Under the pieces are notes generated by a model that was given only the letters and a program-made list of their open reading frames with translations, was not told the origin of the DNA and made no database searches. From Streptomyces hokutonensis (lineage in GTDB: Bacteria; Actinomycetota; Actinomycetes; Streptomycetales; Streptomycetaceae), in NCBI RefSeq assembly GCF_000376565.1, contig NZ_BARG01000057.1:1-62601 (forward strand): a stretch of 62,601 bases of DNA, written 5' to 3'. A program made the position numbers and the translations under genes. This document shows positions 50,752 to 60,100 of this stretch, one piece after another (position 1 is the stretch's first letter; every line of letters begins with the position of its first letter).

Positions 50752-52293
50752 CTACTTGCGTTCGAGAACCTGCACCACGACATGGTTCAACTTCACCGTG
50801 CGACCGGCTCTGAAGGACTTCTCGATCGCCGCCGCGGTCTTCTCGTTCATGCCGGTGAGCAGCGGACGCCCGTCGCTGACGGTGGAGACCAGCCACAGCC
50901 GGTCGGTGCCCTTGAGACAGCTCGCCGGCTTGCGGCACTCGGTGGCGCCGTAGGACCCGTTCTGCTGCGGGGTGTACTCCATGAGCACGTCCTCGGGGGC
51001 CTTGCGGTCCCGCAGTTCGTACGCCATGGCCCGGCGCTCCGACATCCCGCCGTTGAAGATCATCCCGTCGCCGGACCTCTCGCCCGCCGCGATGGCGTTC
51101 GCCGCGCCCCGGAAGTCCGGTTCCGTCGGCAGGTCCTTCTTGGCGTCGCCGATCGCCGGCCACGCCACGAAGGCGTACCCGGCCGCCACGGCCGCGACCA
51201 GCAGCCCGCTCAGCACCTGCGCGCCGGTCCCCCGGCGGGCGTCGGGGTCGAGCCTGCCGACGAGCCGGGTCAGGCCTGCGGCCACCAGCAGCGTCCAGGC
51301 CGGGATGGTGAACAGCAGGTACCGCGGCAGGAAGAGGTGCAGCTGGTTGGCGGTCACGAAAGTGAGCACCGGCGGCAGGACGGCCCAGGCGGCGAGCAGC
51401 ACCGAGTACCGCCCGGCCACCAGCAGGCCGACCACGCCGAGGGCCATCACCGCTCCGCCGGTGATCCACGACCCGAACAGGGTGTCCGGGAGCTGGGTCA
51501 GGTCCTTGGTCGTGGTGACGTTCCAGGCGATCTGGCCGCTCTGCCCGGTACCCTGCGCGACCATCGGGAAGGTGATGGACAGTCCGAGCATGGCCGCGCC
51601 GGCGAAGGCGTAGTGGGCGATGCGGTCGCCCCGCTTCTTGGCCAGGAAGACGAGCCACACATGCCCGGCGAGCACCGCCATGGCCACCAGGTGGCTGAAC
51701 CCCGTGGCCGCGAGGGCGAGCCCGTACAGCGTCCAGTTGCGCAGGCTCGGCCTGTCCAGCGCCCGGATCAGCCACAGGGTGGCCAACAGAGCGAACATCG
51801 TCGCGAAGGCGTACGGCCGGGCCTCCTGACCGTACCTGGTGATCGCCGGCACCACGGCGAACAGCAGTCCGGCCAGCACTCCGGTGCGCACCGCGAACAT
51901 CCGGCGCCCCAGGAGCCCGACCAGACCGGCCGAGACCGCCATGGCGAGCGCCTCCGGCAGCCGCAGCATCGCCGCCGAGTCCCCGGCGACGTCGATCCAC
52001 AGATGCATGACCGCGTAGTACGGCGCGATCACGACGTCGATGCTGCCGATCAGCCGTCCGAGGTCGTGCCACGAGATCGTGGACGCCCACCAGGTGGCGT
52101 GCTCGTCGCGCCACAGCTGGCGCCCGCCCAGCCCGGGCACCACACAGACGGCCGCGACCAGCGCGGGCAGCACGAAGGCGAGCCATGCCGAGCCCCGGCC
52201 GGCGCCGTCGGCGGACCTCCGGTGCTCGGAGGAGGCGCCCTCCTCGGGTTCCTCGGCGGCCGTCTCGTCGACCGATGGTGTGTACGCCGTCAT
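50752..52293 (-). CDS. GT-C (GT39-like) membrane glycosyltransferase
   Basis: 513 residues from the ATG ending at 52293. The long open frame upstream is the shadow of the next gene. About 11 TM helices follow a 35-residue cytosolic start. The first outer loop has GGRQLWRDEHATWWAS with the Asp-Glu pair typical of GT-C active sites (RDEH), then RYGQEARPYAFATMFALLA, the common GT39/ArnT motif. The last 110 residues are soluble and extracytoplasmic. It should use a polyprenyl-phosphate sugar as donor. Its start overlaps the preceding gene by 4 bp. Confidence 0.83.
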   Translation of the reverse strand: MTAYTPSVDETAAEEPEEGASSEHRRSADGAGRGSAWLAFVLPALVAAVCVVPGLGGRQLWRDEHATWWASTISWHDLGRLIGSIDVVIAPYYAVMHLWIDVAGDSAAMLRLPEALAMAVSAGLVGLLGRRMFAVRTGVLAGLLFAVVPAITRYGQEARPYAFATMFALLATLWLIRALDRPSLRNWTLYGLALAATGFSHLVAMAVLAGHVWLVFLAKKRGDRIAHYAFAGAAMLGLSITFPMVAQGTGQSGQIAWNVTTTKDLTQLPDTLFGSWITGGAVMALGVVGLLVAGRYSVLLAAWAVLPPVLTFVTANQLHLFLPRYLLFTIPAWTLLVAAGLTRLVGRLDPDARRGTGAQVLSGLLVAAVAAGYAFVAWPAIGDAKKDLPTEPDFRGAANAIAAGERSGDGMIFNGGMSERRAMAYELRDRKAPEDVLMEYTPQQNGSYGATECRKPASCLKGTDRLWLVSTVSDGRPLLTGMNEKTAAAIEKSFRAGRTVKLNHVVVQVLERK

Positions 52294-54008
52294 CGCTTCA
52301 CCCAGATCCGGTACGGCTCCTGTCCGCCGTCCTTGTCGGAGGGCCGCAGCACGGCCAGCAGCCGGTAGTCCGCACTTCCGCGCAGCGCCTCGGGAACGGA
52401 GCCGGTCCGCAGCACGATCGCGTCGTAGGAGCCCTTCTTCACCTCGGCCGTCAGAGCCGCGCCCTGCCCGGCCTGGTGCCACTGAGCCGGCTTCGTCTGC
52501 GCCTTGAGGTAGTAGGCGGAGATCTCCGGGTCGTCCGTCAGGTACTCGCCCTTGGTGTCCACGACCTCGCGCAGGGCGCCGATCATGGCGGCCGAGTCCG
52601 GCGGCCGGTACAGCCCCCCGGTCTGGGCCATGCCGATGACCAGGGCGGCGACGTAGATCATGATGCCGATCTGCGGGTACCGGAAGTGGGCGCCCATCAT
52701 CCGCGAGACGCCGAGACCGGCCATCGGCACCGCGAAGAGCAGTCCGAAGCCGACGTGGATGTACAGCGAGCTGCCGTTGCCCAGCCAGGCCTGGTAGAGC
52801 GGGGCGAGCAGGGCGGTGGCGCACATCGTCAGACCGAGCAGGGAGCGCCGGACCGCGCCCGGAGCGCCGCCCTCGGCCCACGGCATCTCGCCCATCCGGG
52901 CCCGCCGGATGAAGCCGACGGCACCGATCACCGCGACCAGCAGGACGACCCCGCCCCACTCGGCGCTCTCCTTGAGCAGCTCGACGGCGCTGTCGGTGCC
53001 CTTCACGTTCCAACCGCTCGGCGTGCCGGCGAGCTGGACGCCGGCGAAGCACAGGGCACCGGTGGCCCCCGCGAAGATCGCACCCCGCAGGAAAGCTCCC
53101 GCGCCCCGGAAACGGTAGGCGGTCAGTACGGCGAGCACGGTCAGCGTGGGCAGGTAGAGGGCGGCCGCGTAGGCGGCGAACGGCGCGAGGGCCGCGAAGG
53201 GCGCCGCGAGCAGCACGGCCGCGGGGCCGGCCTGCCGGGTCCGGGCCAGCAGCCACAGGGCGGCGGCGAGCAGGAACAGCGACAGGGAGTGCGGGGAGGC
53301 GTAGCGACCGGTGAAGGCGGTCGACTCCAGCACGGAGTACATGGCGGCGGCCGCGAGACCGGCCCGCGCGTTGAACAGCAGCCGGGTGGCGCCGAACAGC
53401 AGCGCCGTGGCCCCCAGCGCCCACGCCAGACTCAGTGCGCGGGCCCCGGCGAGGCCGAGCTGGGAGACCAGCCCCGAGAGCTCGCCGTCGGATGTGAGGA
53501 ACTTCGCCTCCTGGGGGAAGGCGCTGCCGTCGAGCCGGAAGGACAGCCCGGCCTGCACAAGCAGGATCAGGAGCAGGACGCCCCGGCTGATCCACGCCGA
53601 GCGGCTGTTGTCGACCGACCAGGCCGACACCGGGACCTCGGGCAGCACATAGCCCGGCTCCGGCTCGGGCTCCGGCTCAGGTTCGACGACGGTGTACTCC
53701 GGCACGTAGTACTCGGCGTCGGAGCCGCCCGTGTTGGGACGCGCGTAGTGCTGCTGCCCGGGTGTCGGCTGCTGGGGGATGTAGGGCTGCTGCCCGCCGT
53801 ACGGCTGCTGGTAGCCGTAGGCCTGCTGATCGCCGTACGCCTGCTGGTCTCCGTAGGCCTGCTGATCGCCGTACGCCTGCTGGTCTCCGTAGGCCTGCCG
53901 GTCGTCGTAGACCTGTTGCTGCTGCTCGGAGTAGGGCGGGTGGTGCTGCTGCCAGTCCTGTTGCTGCCCGGGCTCCGACCAGCCGCCGTCCTGCTGCTGC
54001 GTCGTCAT
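52290..54008 (-). CDS. Multi-spanning membrane protein with QQAYGD repeats (GT-C-like)
   Basis: 572 residues from the ATG ending at 54008. The first 130 residues are cytosolic: a Gln/Tyr-rich part with about six QQAYGD-type hexapeptides (residues 36-71), then an EPEPEPEPEPG run. About 11 TM helices follow, with LDGSAFPQEAKFLTSDG after the first and RYASPHSLSLFLLAAALWLL. The layout resembles the neighbouring GT39-like protein, including a 100-residue soluble end (DDPEISAYYLKAQTKPAQW). However, the usual outer-loop Asp/Glu pair is less clear (PQEAK). It may be a GT-C enzyme or a non-catalytic partner. It overlaps both neighbours by 4 bp. Confidence 0.75.
   Translation of the reverse strand: MTTQQQDGGWSEPGQQQDWQQHHPPYSEQQQQVYDDRQAYGDQQAYGDQQAYGDQQAYGDQQAYGYQQPYGGQQPYIPQQPTPGQQHYARPNTGGSDAEYYVPEYTVVEPEPEPEPEPGYVLPEVPVSAWSVDNSRSAWISRGVLLLILLVQAGLSFRLDGSAFPQEAKFLTSDGELSGLVSQLGLAGARALSLAWALGATALLFGATRLLFNARAGLAAAAMYSVLESTAFTGRYASPHSLSLFLLAAALWLLARTRQAGPAAVLLAAPFAALAPFAAYAAALYLPTLTVLAVLTAYRFRGAGAFLRGAIFAGATGALCFAGVQLAGTPSGWNVKGTDSAVELLKESAEWGGVVLLVAVIGAVGFIRRARMGEMPWAEGGAPGAVRRSLLGLTMCATALLAPLYQAWLGNGSSLYIHVGFGLLFAVPMAGLGVSRMMGAHFRYPQIGIMIYVAALVIGMAQTGGLYRPPDSAAMIGALREVVDTKGEYLTDDPEISAYYLKAQTKPAQWHQAGQGAALTAEVKKGSYDAIVLRTGSVPEALRGSADYRLLAVLRPSDKDGGQEPYRIWVKR
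53797..53906. repeat. In-gene 18/36-bp tandem repeat encoding QQAYGD hexapeptides
   Basis: Around six 18-bp units. Alternate units share silent changes (GTAGGCCTGCTGATC versus GTACGCCTGCTGGTC on the plus strand), so the higher-order unit is 36 bp. That shows recent unit duplication and predicts length variation between strains without frameshift. Confidence 0.75.
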
Positions 54009-55012
54009 GAACGCGGCACCTCGAATCCGAAGTCGTCGTCGGCGATGAGGCGCTTGAACTCGGCCAGGGCGAGCGGGCTGCTCTGAATGCGCCAGTCGGC
54101 CCGCTTGGGGATGTTGAACCACAGAAAGCCGATGACGTCCTTGTCCGCCTTCACGCCTCCGAGCAGCGCGCGCACATCGGCGCGCCGCCGCTCCCCGGGC
54201 TCGGACGAGGTCTCGCTGATCAGCACCGGCTTGTCGGTGAACGCGTCGATCTGTTCGCGGGTCGGGCCGTAGAGGGTGTCGAAGGTGTGCGCACCGGTCC
54301 GCGTCCAGTAGCCGACGATGCCGACCCAGTCGACGTAGGCGTCACCGGGCCAGTACGGCTTCAGCTTCACGGAGGGGACCGGGTTGACGACGTTCGGGCT
54401 CCACACCCAGATGACGTTGGTGGCGCCGACGTCCTGGAAGACGTCGTGGATGTGCCGCCACGCCTTCACGAAGGTCGCGGGGGTGGTGTCCTTGGTGCCC
54501 CACGGATACCAGTGACCGTTCATCTCGTGGCCGAAGCTGATCGCCACGGGCACGTTCGTCTTGCGCACGCTGTCCGCGTACTTCTTGATGTACGTGTCCT
54601 GCGAGCCGTCGGCGATCTTGTCGAGGCCGGGCTTGAACGGCTCCCACGACACGTACATCAGACCGCCGTCGCCGAAGATGTTCTGCGCGCCCTTGGCGTT
54701 GAAGCCGTCGCCCCACGACGAGTAGGAGCCGACCATGTCGGGCTTCTTGCCGACGGTCTCCGCGAAGGCGTCCACCGGCTTCAGCGAGCTGGGCGCGCCG
54801 TTCAGGGCCACCCCGAAGTACTCCTTGTCGGGGTGCAGCAGCGGTTTCACGTCGTACGGCGGCTGCGCCCCGGACGCCTTCGAGGAGGACCCGGCGGCCG
54901 GTTTCTTCGCGGCCTCCGCGGCAGGGTCGTCGCCCCCGAGCACACCGCAACCGGCGACCGCCGCCAGGGACATCACCGCCGCGCACAGCGGGAGGACGGT
55001 CTTGCGGATCAT
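54005..55012 (-). CDS. GH26-family glycoside hydrolase lipoprotein
   Basis: 335 residues. The signal peptide ends in a lipobox (LAAVAGC), so the mature protein is lipid-anchored at the outer membrane face. A Ser/Ala linker precedes the catalytic (beta/alpha)8 domain. FGHEMNGHWYPWG near residue 160 holds the acid/base Glu of family GH26, and PVLISETSSEPG near residue 262 holds the nucleophile Glu. WVWSPNVVN is another family block. GH26 enzymes mostly cut beta-1,4-mannans and some mixed glucans. Beside a beta-glycan synthase it may trim or edit the chain being exported. It overlaps both neighbouring genes by 4 bp. Confidence 0.87.
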   Translation of the reverse strand: MIRKTVLPLCAAVMSLAAVAGCGVLGGDDPAAEAAKKPAAGSSSKASGAQPPYDVKPLLHPDKEYFGVALNGAPSSLKPVDAFAETVGKKPDMVGSYSSWGDGFNAKGAQNIFGDGGLMYVSWEPFKPGLDKIADGSQDTYIKKYADSVRKTNVPVAISFGHEMNGHWYPWGTKDTTPATFVKAWRHIHDVFQDVGATNVIWVWSPNVVNPVPSVKLKPYWPGDAYVDWVGIVGYWTRTGAHTFDTLYGPTREQIDAFTDKPVLISETSSEPGERRRADVRALLGGVKADKDVIGFLWFNIPKRADWRIQSSPLALAEFKRLIADDDFGFEVPRS

Positions 55013-56640
55013 GCGGGTTCACCTGCTGACGTATGTTCCCTGGGCTGGATGAGCGCTCGCGCGACGACCAGCGCGTAGAACAGTCCGGAGGACAGGACGA
55101 GGGCGAAGTCCGGCGGATAGCCGGTGAACAGCCGGTACACGGCCGCGCCGACCCAGACCACGGCGGTGCCGCCGCTCCAGATCCACAGGCCGAGCCAGAA
55201 CCGGCGGGTCTTGTTCTTCTTGGCGCCCTTGGAGCCGGTCGGCTGCCAGCCCATGCGCTGCTTGCGCAGGATGTCCCAGATGGCGAAGACATGCGCCCAG
55301 CCGTACATCATCCGCGCCGACCAGGCCTCCAGCCGGTACGGCGCCTTGTGCCACATCGGGAAGACGAGGGTGGTGTAGACGATGCTGGGCAGCACCCAGA
55401 CGAGGTGCTTGACCTGGAGCATCTCCGGGCTGGTGAGCAGCAGCATGATGGGCACGAGCGGCGCGAGGAAGGTGAACAGCGCCGTGTGGATGTAGTAGAA
55501 GAAGCCGGACATGTAGCAGAGCCGGCTGAAGAAACTGATCGGCGCGTCCCAGAACTTCTTGCTGGCGAGCAGCGACATCGAGCCGGAGCACCAGCGGTAC
55601 TGCTGGTTGAAGAAGGCACCGGCGGTGTCCGGGCACACGCCCGTGGACAGCGCGACCGGCACGTACTTCAGGTCCCAGCCGAGCCCGCGGAGGTCGAACC
55701 CGGTGTGCACGTCCTCGGAGTGCTCGATGAGGGTCGTGCCGCCGTTGGTGTCCAGCGCGGCCCGCCGGTAGACGGCACAGGAACCGACGCAGATGGCGCC
55801 GTCGCTGTTCTGCCGGGACACCTGCACGGACCGGTAGAACAGCTCCTGCACGGCACCGGCACCGCGCTCGATCCAGTTCTGCGAGTCCAGCACCCGGAAG
55901 TACTGCGGGGACTGCACGATCCCGATGCGCTCGTCGGCCTCCATGTACGGCAGCAGCTCCTCCAGGAGGTCGGAGCGCGGCGTGAAGTCGGCGTCGAGGA
56001 TCAGGATGTACTTGCCGTCGGACTGGCCGAACCCGAAGTGCAGGTTGCCGGCCTTCTTGAACCAGCCGCGGTTCTCGCGGGTGCCGTAGCGGAAGCCGAA
56101 GTCCCGGGCCATGGCGGCGAGCTCGGGGCTCGCGCCGTCGTCGAGGACGAAGGGCACACAGGTGCCGGGGTAGCGGTCGGCCAGCTGCCGCACATGGGTC
56201 CAGGTGTTGTGCAGCACCTCGATGGGTTCGCCGCACACCGGCAGGAAGACGTCCACGCTGGGGTAGACCGGGGGTCGCCAGTCGCGGACGAGCTGCTGGT
56301 GGTACTCGAAGTCGAAGTCGCGCGTGAAGCCGTTGACCTTCAGCGACACGAGGTAGTAGACGACGGTGAAGAACAGCGGTGGCGCGAAGATCCACATCAG
56401 TGGGCTGGCCTTGGTCAGCGCCACCTGACTGACGGTCAGGCACCCGAAGCTGACGATCGAGGCGAGCGTCAGCACCCACAGGCGCCTCTTGACGTACGAA
56501 TACTTCTCCGCATACGACGGCGGCGCGGGCAGAAGTCCCAGGGACGCCTGTTCGGCGCCACGCTTTCCTCCACGCCTTGTCGATCGGTGCCCCCCGGCAC
56601 CGGTCACTCCGGACATGCGGGCAGAGTCAATGGATGACAT
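55009..56640 (-). CDS. Processive beta-glycan synthase (cellulose-synthase-like GT2)
   Basis: 543 residues from the ATG ending at 56640, with GGAGG 7-8 nt upstream; an in-frame GTG at 56658 is less likely. Two TM helices at about 60-105 precede the GT domain. The D,D,D,QxxRW set is complete: FVLDDGAS, LDADFTPRSD, HSEDVHTGFDL and QQYRWCSGS. VDVFLPVCGEPIEV opens the fold. At least five TM helices follow. There is no PilZ domain, so it is not a direct c-di-GMP sensor. It should polymerise and export a beta-linked polysaccharide. First gene of the seven-gene operon. Confidence 0.9.
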   Translation of the reverse strand: MSSIDSARMSGVTGAGGHRSTRRGGKRGAEQASLGLLPAPPSYAEKYSYVKRRLWVLTLASIVSFGCLTVSQVALTKASPLMWIFAPPLFFTVVYYLVSLKVNGFTRDFDFEYHQQLVRDWRPPVYPSVDVFLPVCGEPIEVLHNTWTHVRQLADRYPGTCVPFVLDDGASPELAAMARDFGFRYGTRENRGWFKKAGNLHFGFGQSDGKYILILDADFTPRSDLLEELLPYMEADERIGIVQSPQYFRVLDSQNWIERGAGAVQELFYRSVQVSRQNSDGAICVGSCAVYRRAALDTNGGTTLIEHSEDVHTGFDLRGLGWDLKYVPVALSTGVCPDTAGAFFNQQYRWCSGSMSLLASKKFWDAPISFFSRLCYMSGFFYYIHTALFTFLAPLVPIMLLLTSPEMLQVKHLVWVLPSIVYTTLVFPMWHKAPYRLEAWSARMMYGWAHVFAIWDILRKQRMGWQPTGSKGAKKNKTRRFWLGLWIWSGGTAVVWVGAAVYRLFTGYPPDFALVLSSGLFYALVVARALIQPREHTSAGEPA

Positions 56641-57192
56641 TCCTACCCTCCGGGCCACGGGCCCGATGTGTTCCCCACCCCAAAACGCCCCTTTCGAACA
56701 AAGGGGCTGGATGGGAAAGATTATCCGAGGGATGTGAATGACGTAAGAGCACTGTGGAGATATACGACCGACAAGTCCCCTTATGGGCCTTATCTTTCTT
56801 GAAGAGTGGGGTAACCATCAGGTTTCAGATCCGGACCACCCGGGCATACCCCTCCACTTGTGCGCTTCTTGTCACACCCCCCGCAGGCCTGGAAACCGGC
56901 TGCCGATCTTCTTTCAGCCAGGGGGCACCCCACACGACCGGTTCGAACGCGCGACGCTCCGCACTCGGATCGACGCTCGCGGTAGGCGGCGACGCCACCG
57001 GCGGCACGAAGTTCGTGAAGGGCACGCTCGTTGGTGCGGGCCGCGAACACGCCGTTCCCACTGACGATGCCGAAGCGAAACGCGCCCCATAGTGCCCAAA
57101 AACCTCAACTGATGATAAGAACAACCACTTAGTCTTCACGTTTGTGCCGTGCCCGTGACCGCTCCGGGTGCGAACACGAGGGGGGTCCCGAT
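56641..57192. promoter_or_regulatory. 552-bp divergent control region of polysaccharide operon and giant secreted protein
   Basis: No convincing gene. For the operon (minus strand) GATAAT at 56720-56725 is a good -10, though its -35 is weak (TCTTAC at 17-bp spacing). Two direct CCTTAT copies (56779-56784 and 56789-56794), 10 bp apart, lie just upstream, in an activator-like position. 56840-57100 is GC-rich with short open frames that resemble no family I know. GAGGGG near 57178-57184 is the ribosome-binding site of the rightward gene. Confidence 0.45.
56687..56707 (-). promoter_or_regulatory. Leader hairpin of the polysaccharide operon
   Basis: Perfect 8-bp arms GCCCCTTT (56687-56694) and AAAGGGGC (56700-56707) around a 5-nt loop. 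It would form near the 5' end of the message if the -10 at 56720-56725 is used, about 47 nt before the start codon. Confidence 0.45.
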
Positions 57193-60100
57193 TTGCCCGG
57201 GTTTTCCATGCCCGCACGCGGTGGCCGTCATCGCAACCGGCGGCGCACATGGTTGTTGTCCATCGTGGCCGCGGCCACCGCCGCACTGATCGGCACGCTG
57301 ATCAGCCTGGTGGCATCGTCGGCCCAGGCCGACCAGAACACCCAGGGCGTCGACAACCTGCGCACCAACTGGGACCAGGACGAAGCCTCCCTCTCCCCCG
57401 CGGTCGTCCAGTCCTCCGCCTTCGGCCGGCTCTTCGCCACCAAACTGGACGGTCAGATATACGCCCAGCCGCTGGTGCTGGGCGACCAGGTGATCGCCGT
57501 CACCGAGAGAAACACCCTGTACGGCCTCGACCGCACCACCGGCGCGATCGAGTGGAGCAAGAACTACGGCCCCTCGTGGCCGGCGTCGGCGATCGGCTGC
57601 GGGGACCTGGTGCCGGACATCGGCGCCACCGCGACACCGGTCTACGACCCCGCCACCAACTCCCTCTACTTCACCACCAAGGTCGACGACGGCACCGCCA
57701 CACACCGTCACCCGCGCTGGCTGATGCACGCCGTGGATCCGACCTCCGGGGCCGAGCGCTCCGGGTGGCCGGTCACCATCGCCGGAAGCCCCGTCAACGA
57801 CCCGAGCGTCACCTTCGACGCCTACTACGAGCAGCAGCGCCCCGGCCTGCTGCTGATGAACGGCGTCGTCTACGCGGGCTTCGGCGCCCACTGCGACGCA
57901 TGGCCCTACCGCGGCTATGTGGTCGGCGTCAGCACCACGGCGCACAGCATCACCTCGATGTGGGCCACGGCGACCGGGGCCGGCACCGGCGGCGCCGGCA
58001 TCTGGCAGGCGGGCGGCGGCCTCGTCTCGGACGGTTCCGGCCGGATCTTCTTCAGCACCGGCAACGGCATCAGCCCGGCGCCGGGCCCGGGCAAGACCGT
58101 CCAGGGAACCCTGGCCGAGTCCGTCGTACGCCTCCAGGTGGGCGCGGACAACAGCCTCAGTACGGCCGACTTCTTCAGCCCCAGCAACGCCGCCACCCTG
58201 GACCTCAACGACCAGGACATCTCCTCGGGCGCCCCGATGGCGCTGCCGGACGGCTTCGGCACCAGCGAGCACCCCCATCTGCTGGTCCAGCAGGGCAAGG
58301 ACGGGCGGGTGTTCCTGCTCGACCGCGACAACCTCGGCGGCATGGGCCAGGGGCCCCAGGGCGGCGACGCCGCGGTCAGCGTGTCCGGCCCCTACCAGGG
58401 CATGTGGGGACACCCCGCGTTCTGGGGCGGCGACGGCGGCTACGTCTACGTCGTCGGCAACCAGGGTCCGCTGCGCGCCCTCAAGTACGGCGTGCGCAAC
58501 GGCGGTACGCCCACGCTCACCCTCACCGGCCAGAGCCAGGACACCTTCGGCTACACCAGCGGCTCCCCCCTGGTCACGTCCGACGGCACGGACGAGTCCG
58601 GCGCCCTGGTGTGGATGACCTCCGCGAGCAACGCCTCCGGGGCCGACGGCACCTTGCGTGCCTACAGCCCCACCCCCGACGGCAACGGCCGCCTCCAACT
58701 GCTGTGGTCGGCGCCGATCGGCACCGCGACGAAGTTCAGCACGCCGACCGCCGAGCGCGGCAAGGTGTACGTCGGTACCCGGGACGGTGTGCTCTACGGC
58801 TTCGGCAGCCCGGCCAGGACCGCCCTGACCGCGGCCTCGCTGGACTTCGGCCAGGTCGGGGTCGGCGGCAGCGGCTCCGGCCGGATGAAGCTGACGGCCA
58901 CGCAGGACGTCAGCATCACCGGGCTCACGGCCTCCGGCCCGTTCACGGTCGACCCGTCCGCCGTACCCACCCCCGCACAACCCACGGCGCTGGCGGCGAA
59001 CGCCACTCTCGACGTTCCGATCGGCTTCGCCCCCACCACCACCGGCGGCGTCAACGGCACCCTGACCGCGAACCTGTCGGACGGCCAGAAGCTCGTCTTC
59101 GCCCTCCACGGCATCGGCACCAGGCCCGGCTTCGGGGCGGCGCCCGGCGCCCTGGACTTCGGGGAGATACCCACCGGCAGCACCTCGACGCTGAACCTCC
59201 AGGTCACCAACACCGGCACCGAACCGGAGACCGTCACCTCGGTCGACGCGCCCGGCGGCGCCTTCTCCACCTCGGGGCTGCCGAGCGCGGGGACGGTCGT
59301 ACCGGCCGGTGGCTCGTTCGTGCTCTCGGTCACCTACACGCCGACCACCGACCAGGTCGACAGCGACGCGCTCGTGATCAGCAGCAACGGCAGCGGCGGC
59401 GCCACCCACACCCTGAGCGTGCCGGTCACCGCGACGGCCATCACCGGGCAGGGACACCTGGAGTTCTCCACGAGCTCCCTGGACTTCGGCAAGGTCCCGA
59501 TCGGCAGCTCCAAGTCGCTGACGTTCACCATCACCAACACCGGCAACATCCCGGTGACGGTGACCAAGGCCAAGGCACCGACGGGTGACTTCAACAGCCC
59601 GTTGCAGCTGTCGGAGGGCCTGGTCATCGGTCCCGAGCAGACCGCGGTGCAGAGCGTGACGTTCACTCCGCGTTCCGCCGCGGACCTCAACGCCTCCTAC
59701 GAGGTCACCGGCACCGGGACCGACGACAACGGCAGCCCCCAGGGCGCCATGTACGTCCAGGTCAAGGGCACCGGTACCGGCACGGCCACGACCACCTCGA
59801 CCGCCGATGGACTGTGGCAGACCAACGGCTCGGCGGTGCAGGCCGACGGCGGCGTCCAGCTGACCCCGGCCACCAGCAACCAGGCGGGCTCGGCGGTGTA
59901 CACCAAGCCGTTGCGCACCGACGGTCTGCGGGCCACGTTCACCGCGAAGTTCGGGCCCGGCACCGGCGGGAAGGGCATGACGCTCGCTCTCCTCGACCCG
60001 GCCCAGAACTCCGCCTCGGCGCTGGGCGGGACCGGTGACGGCCTCGGCATCGCGGGGCGGCCGGGCACGGTGATCGCGCTCGGCACCGGCTGGAACCAGA

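Noticed and set aside
50752..53595. 947-residue GT39 fusion
   Set aside because: The first 434 residues are an off-frame reading of the adjacent membrane-protein gene; ATG at 52293 with a 4-bp overlap is the real start.
56641..57192. c-di-GMP or c-di-AMP riboswitch in front of the glycan operon or the giant gene
   Set aside because: I looked for the GEMM and ydaO core motifs on both strands and could not match them; only a simple hairpin is present.
56790..57286. Short minus-strand frames (86 and 153 codons) in the region divergent from the glycan operon
   Set aside because: No recognisable family, no ribosome-binding site, and the two overlap each other in different frames. A degraded gene remnant cannot be excluded.
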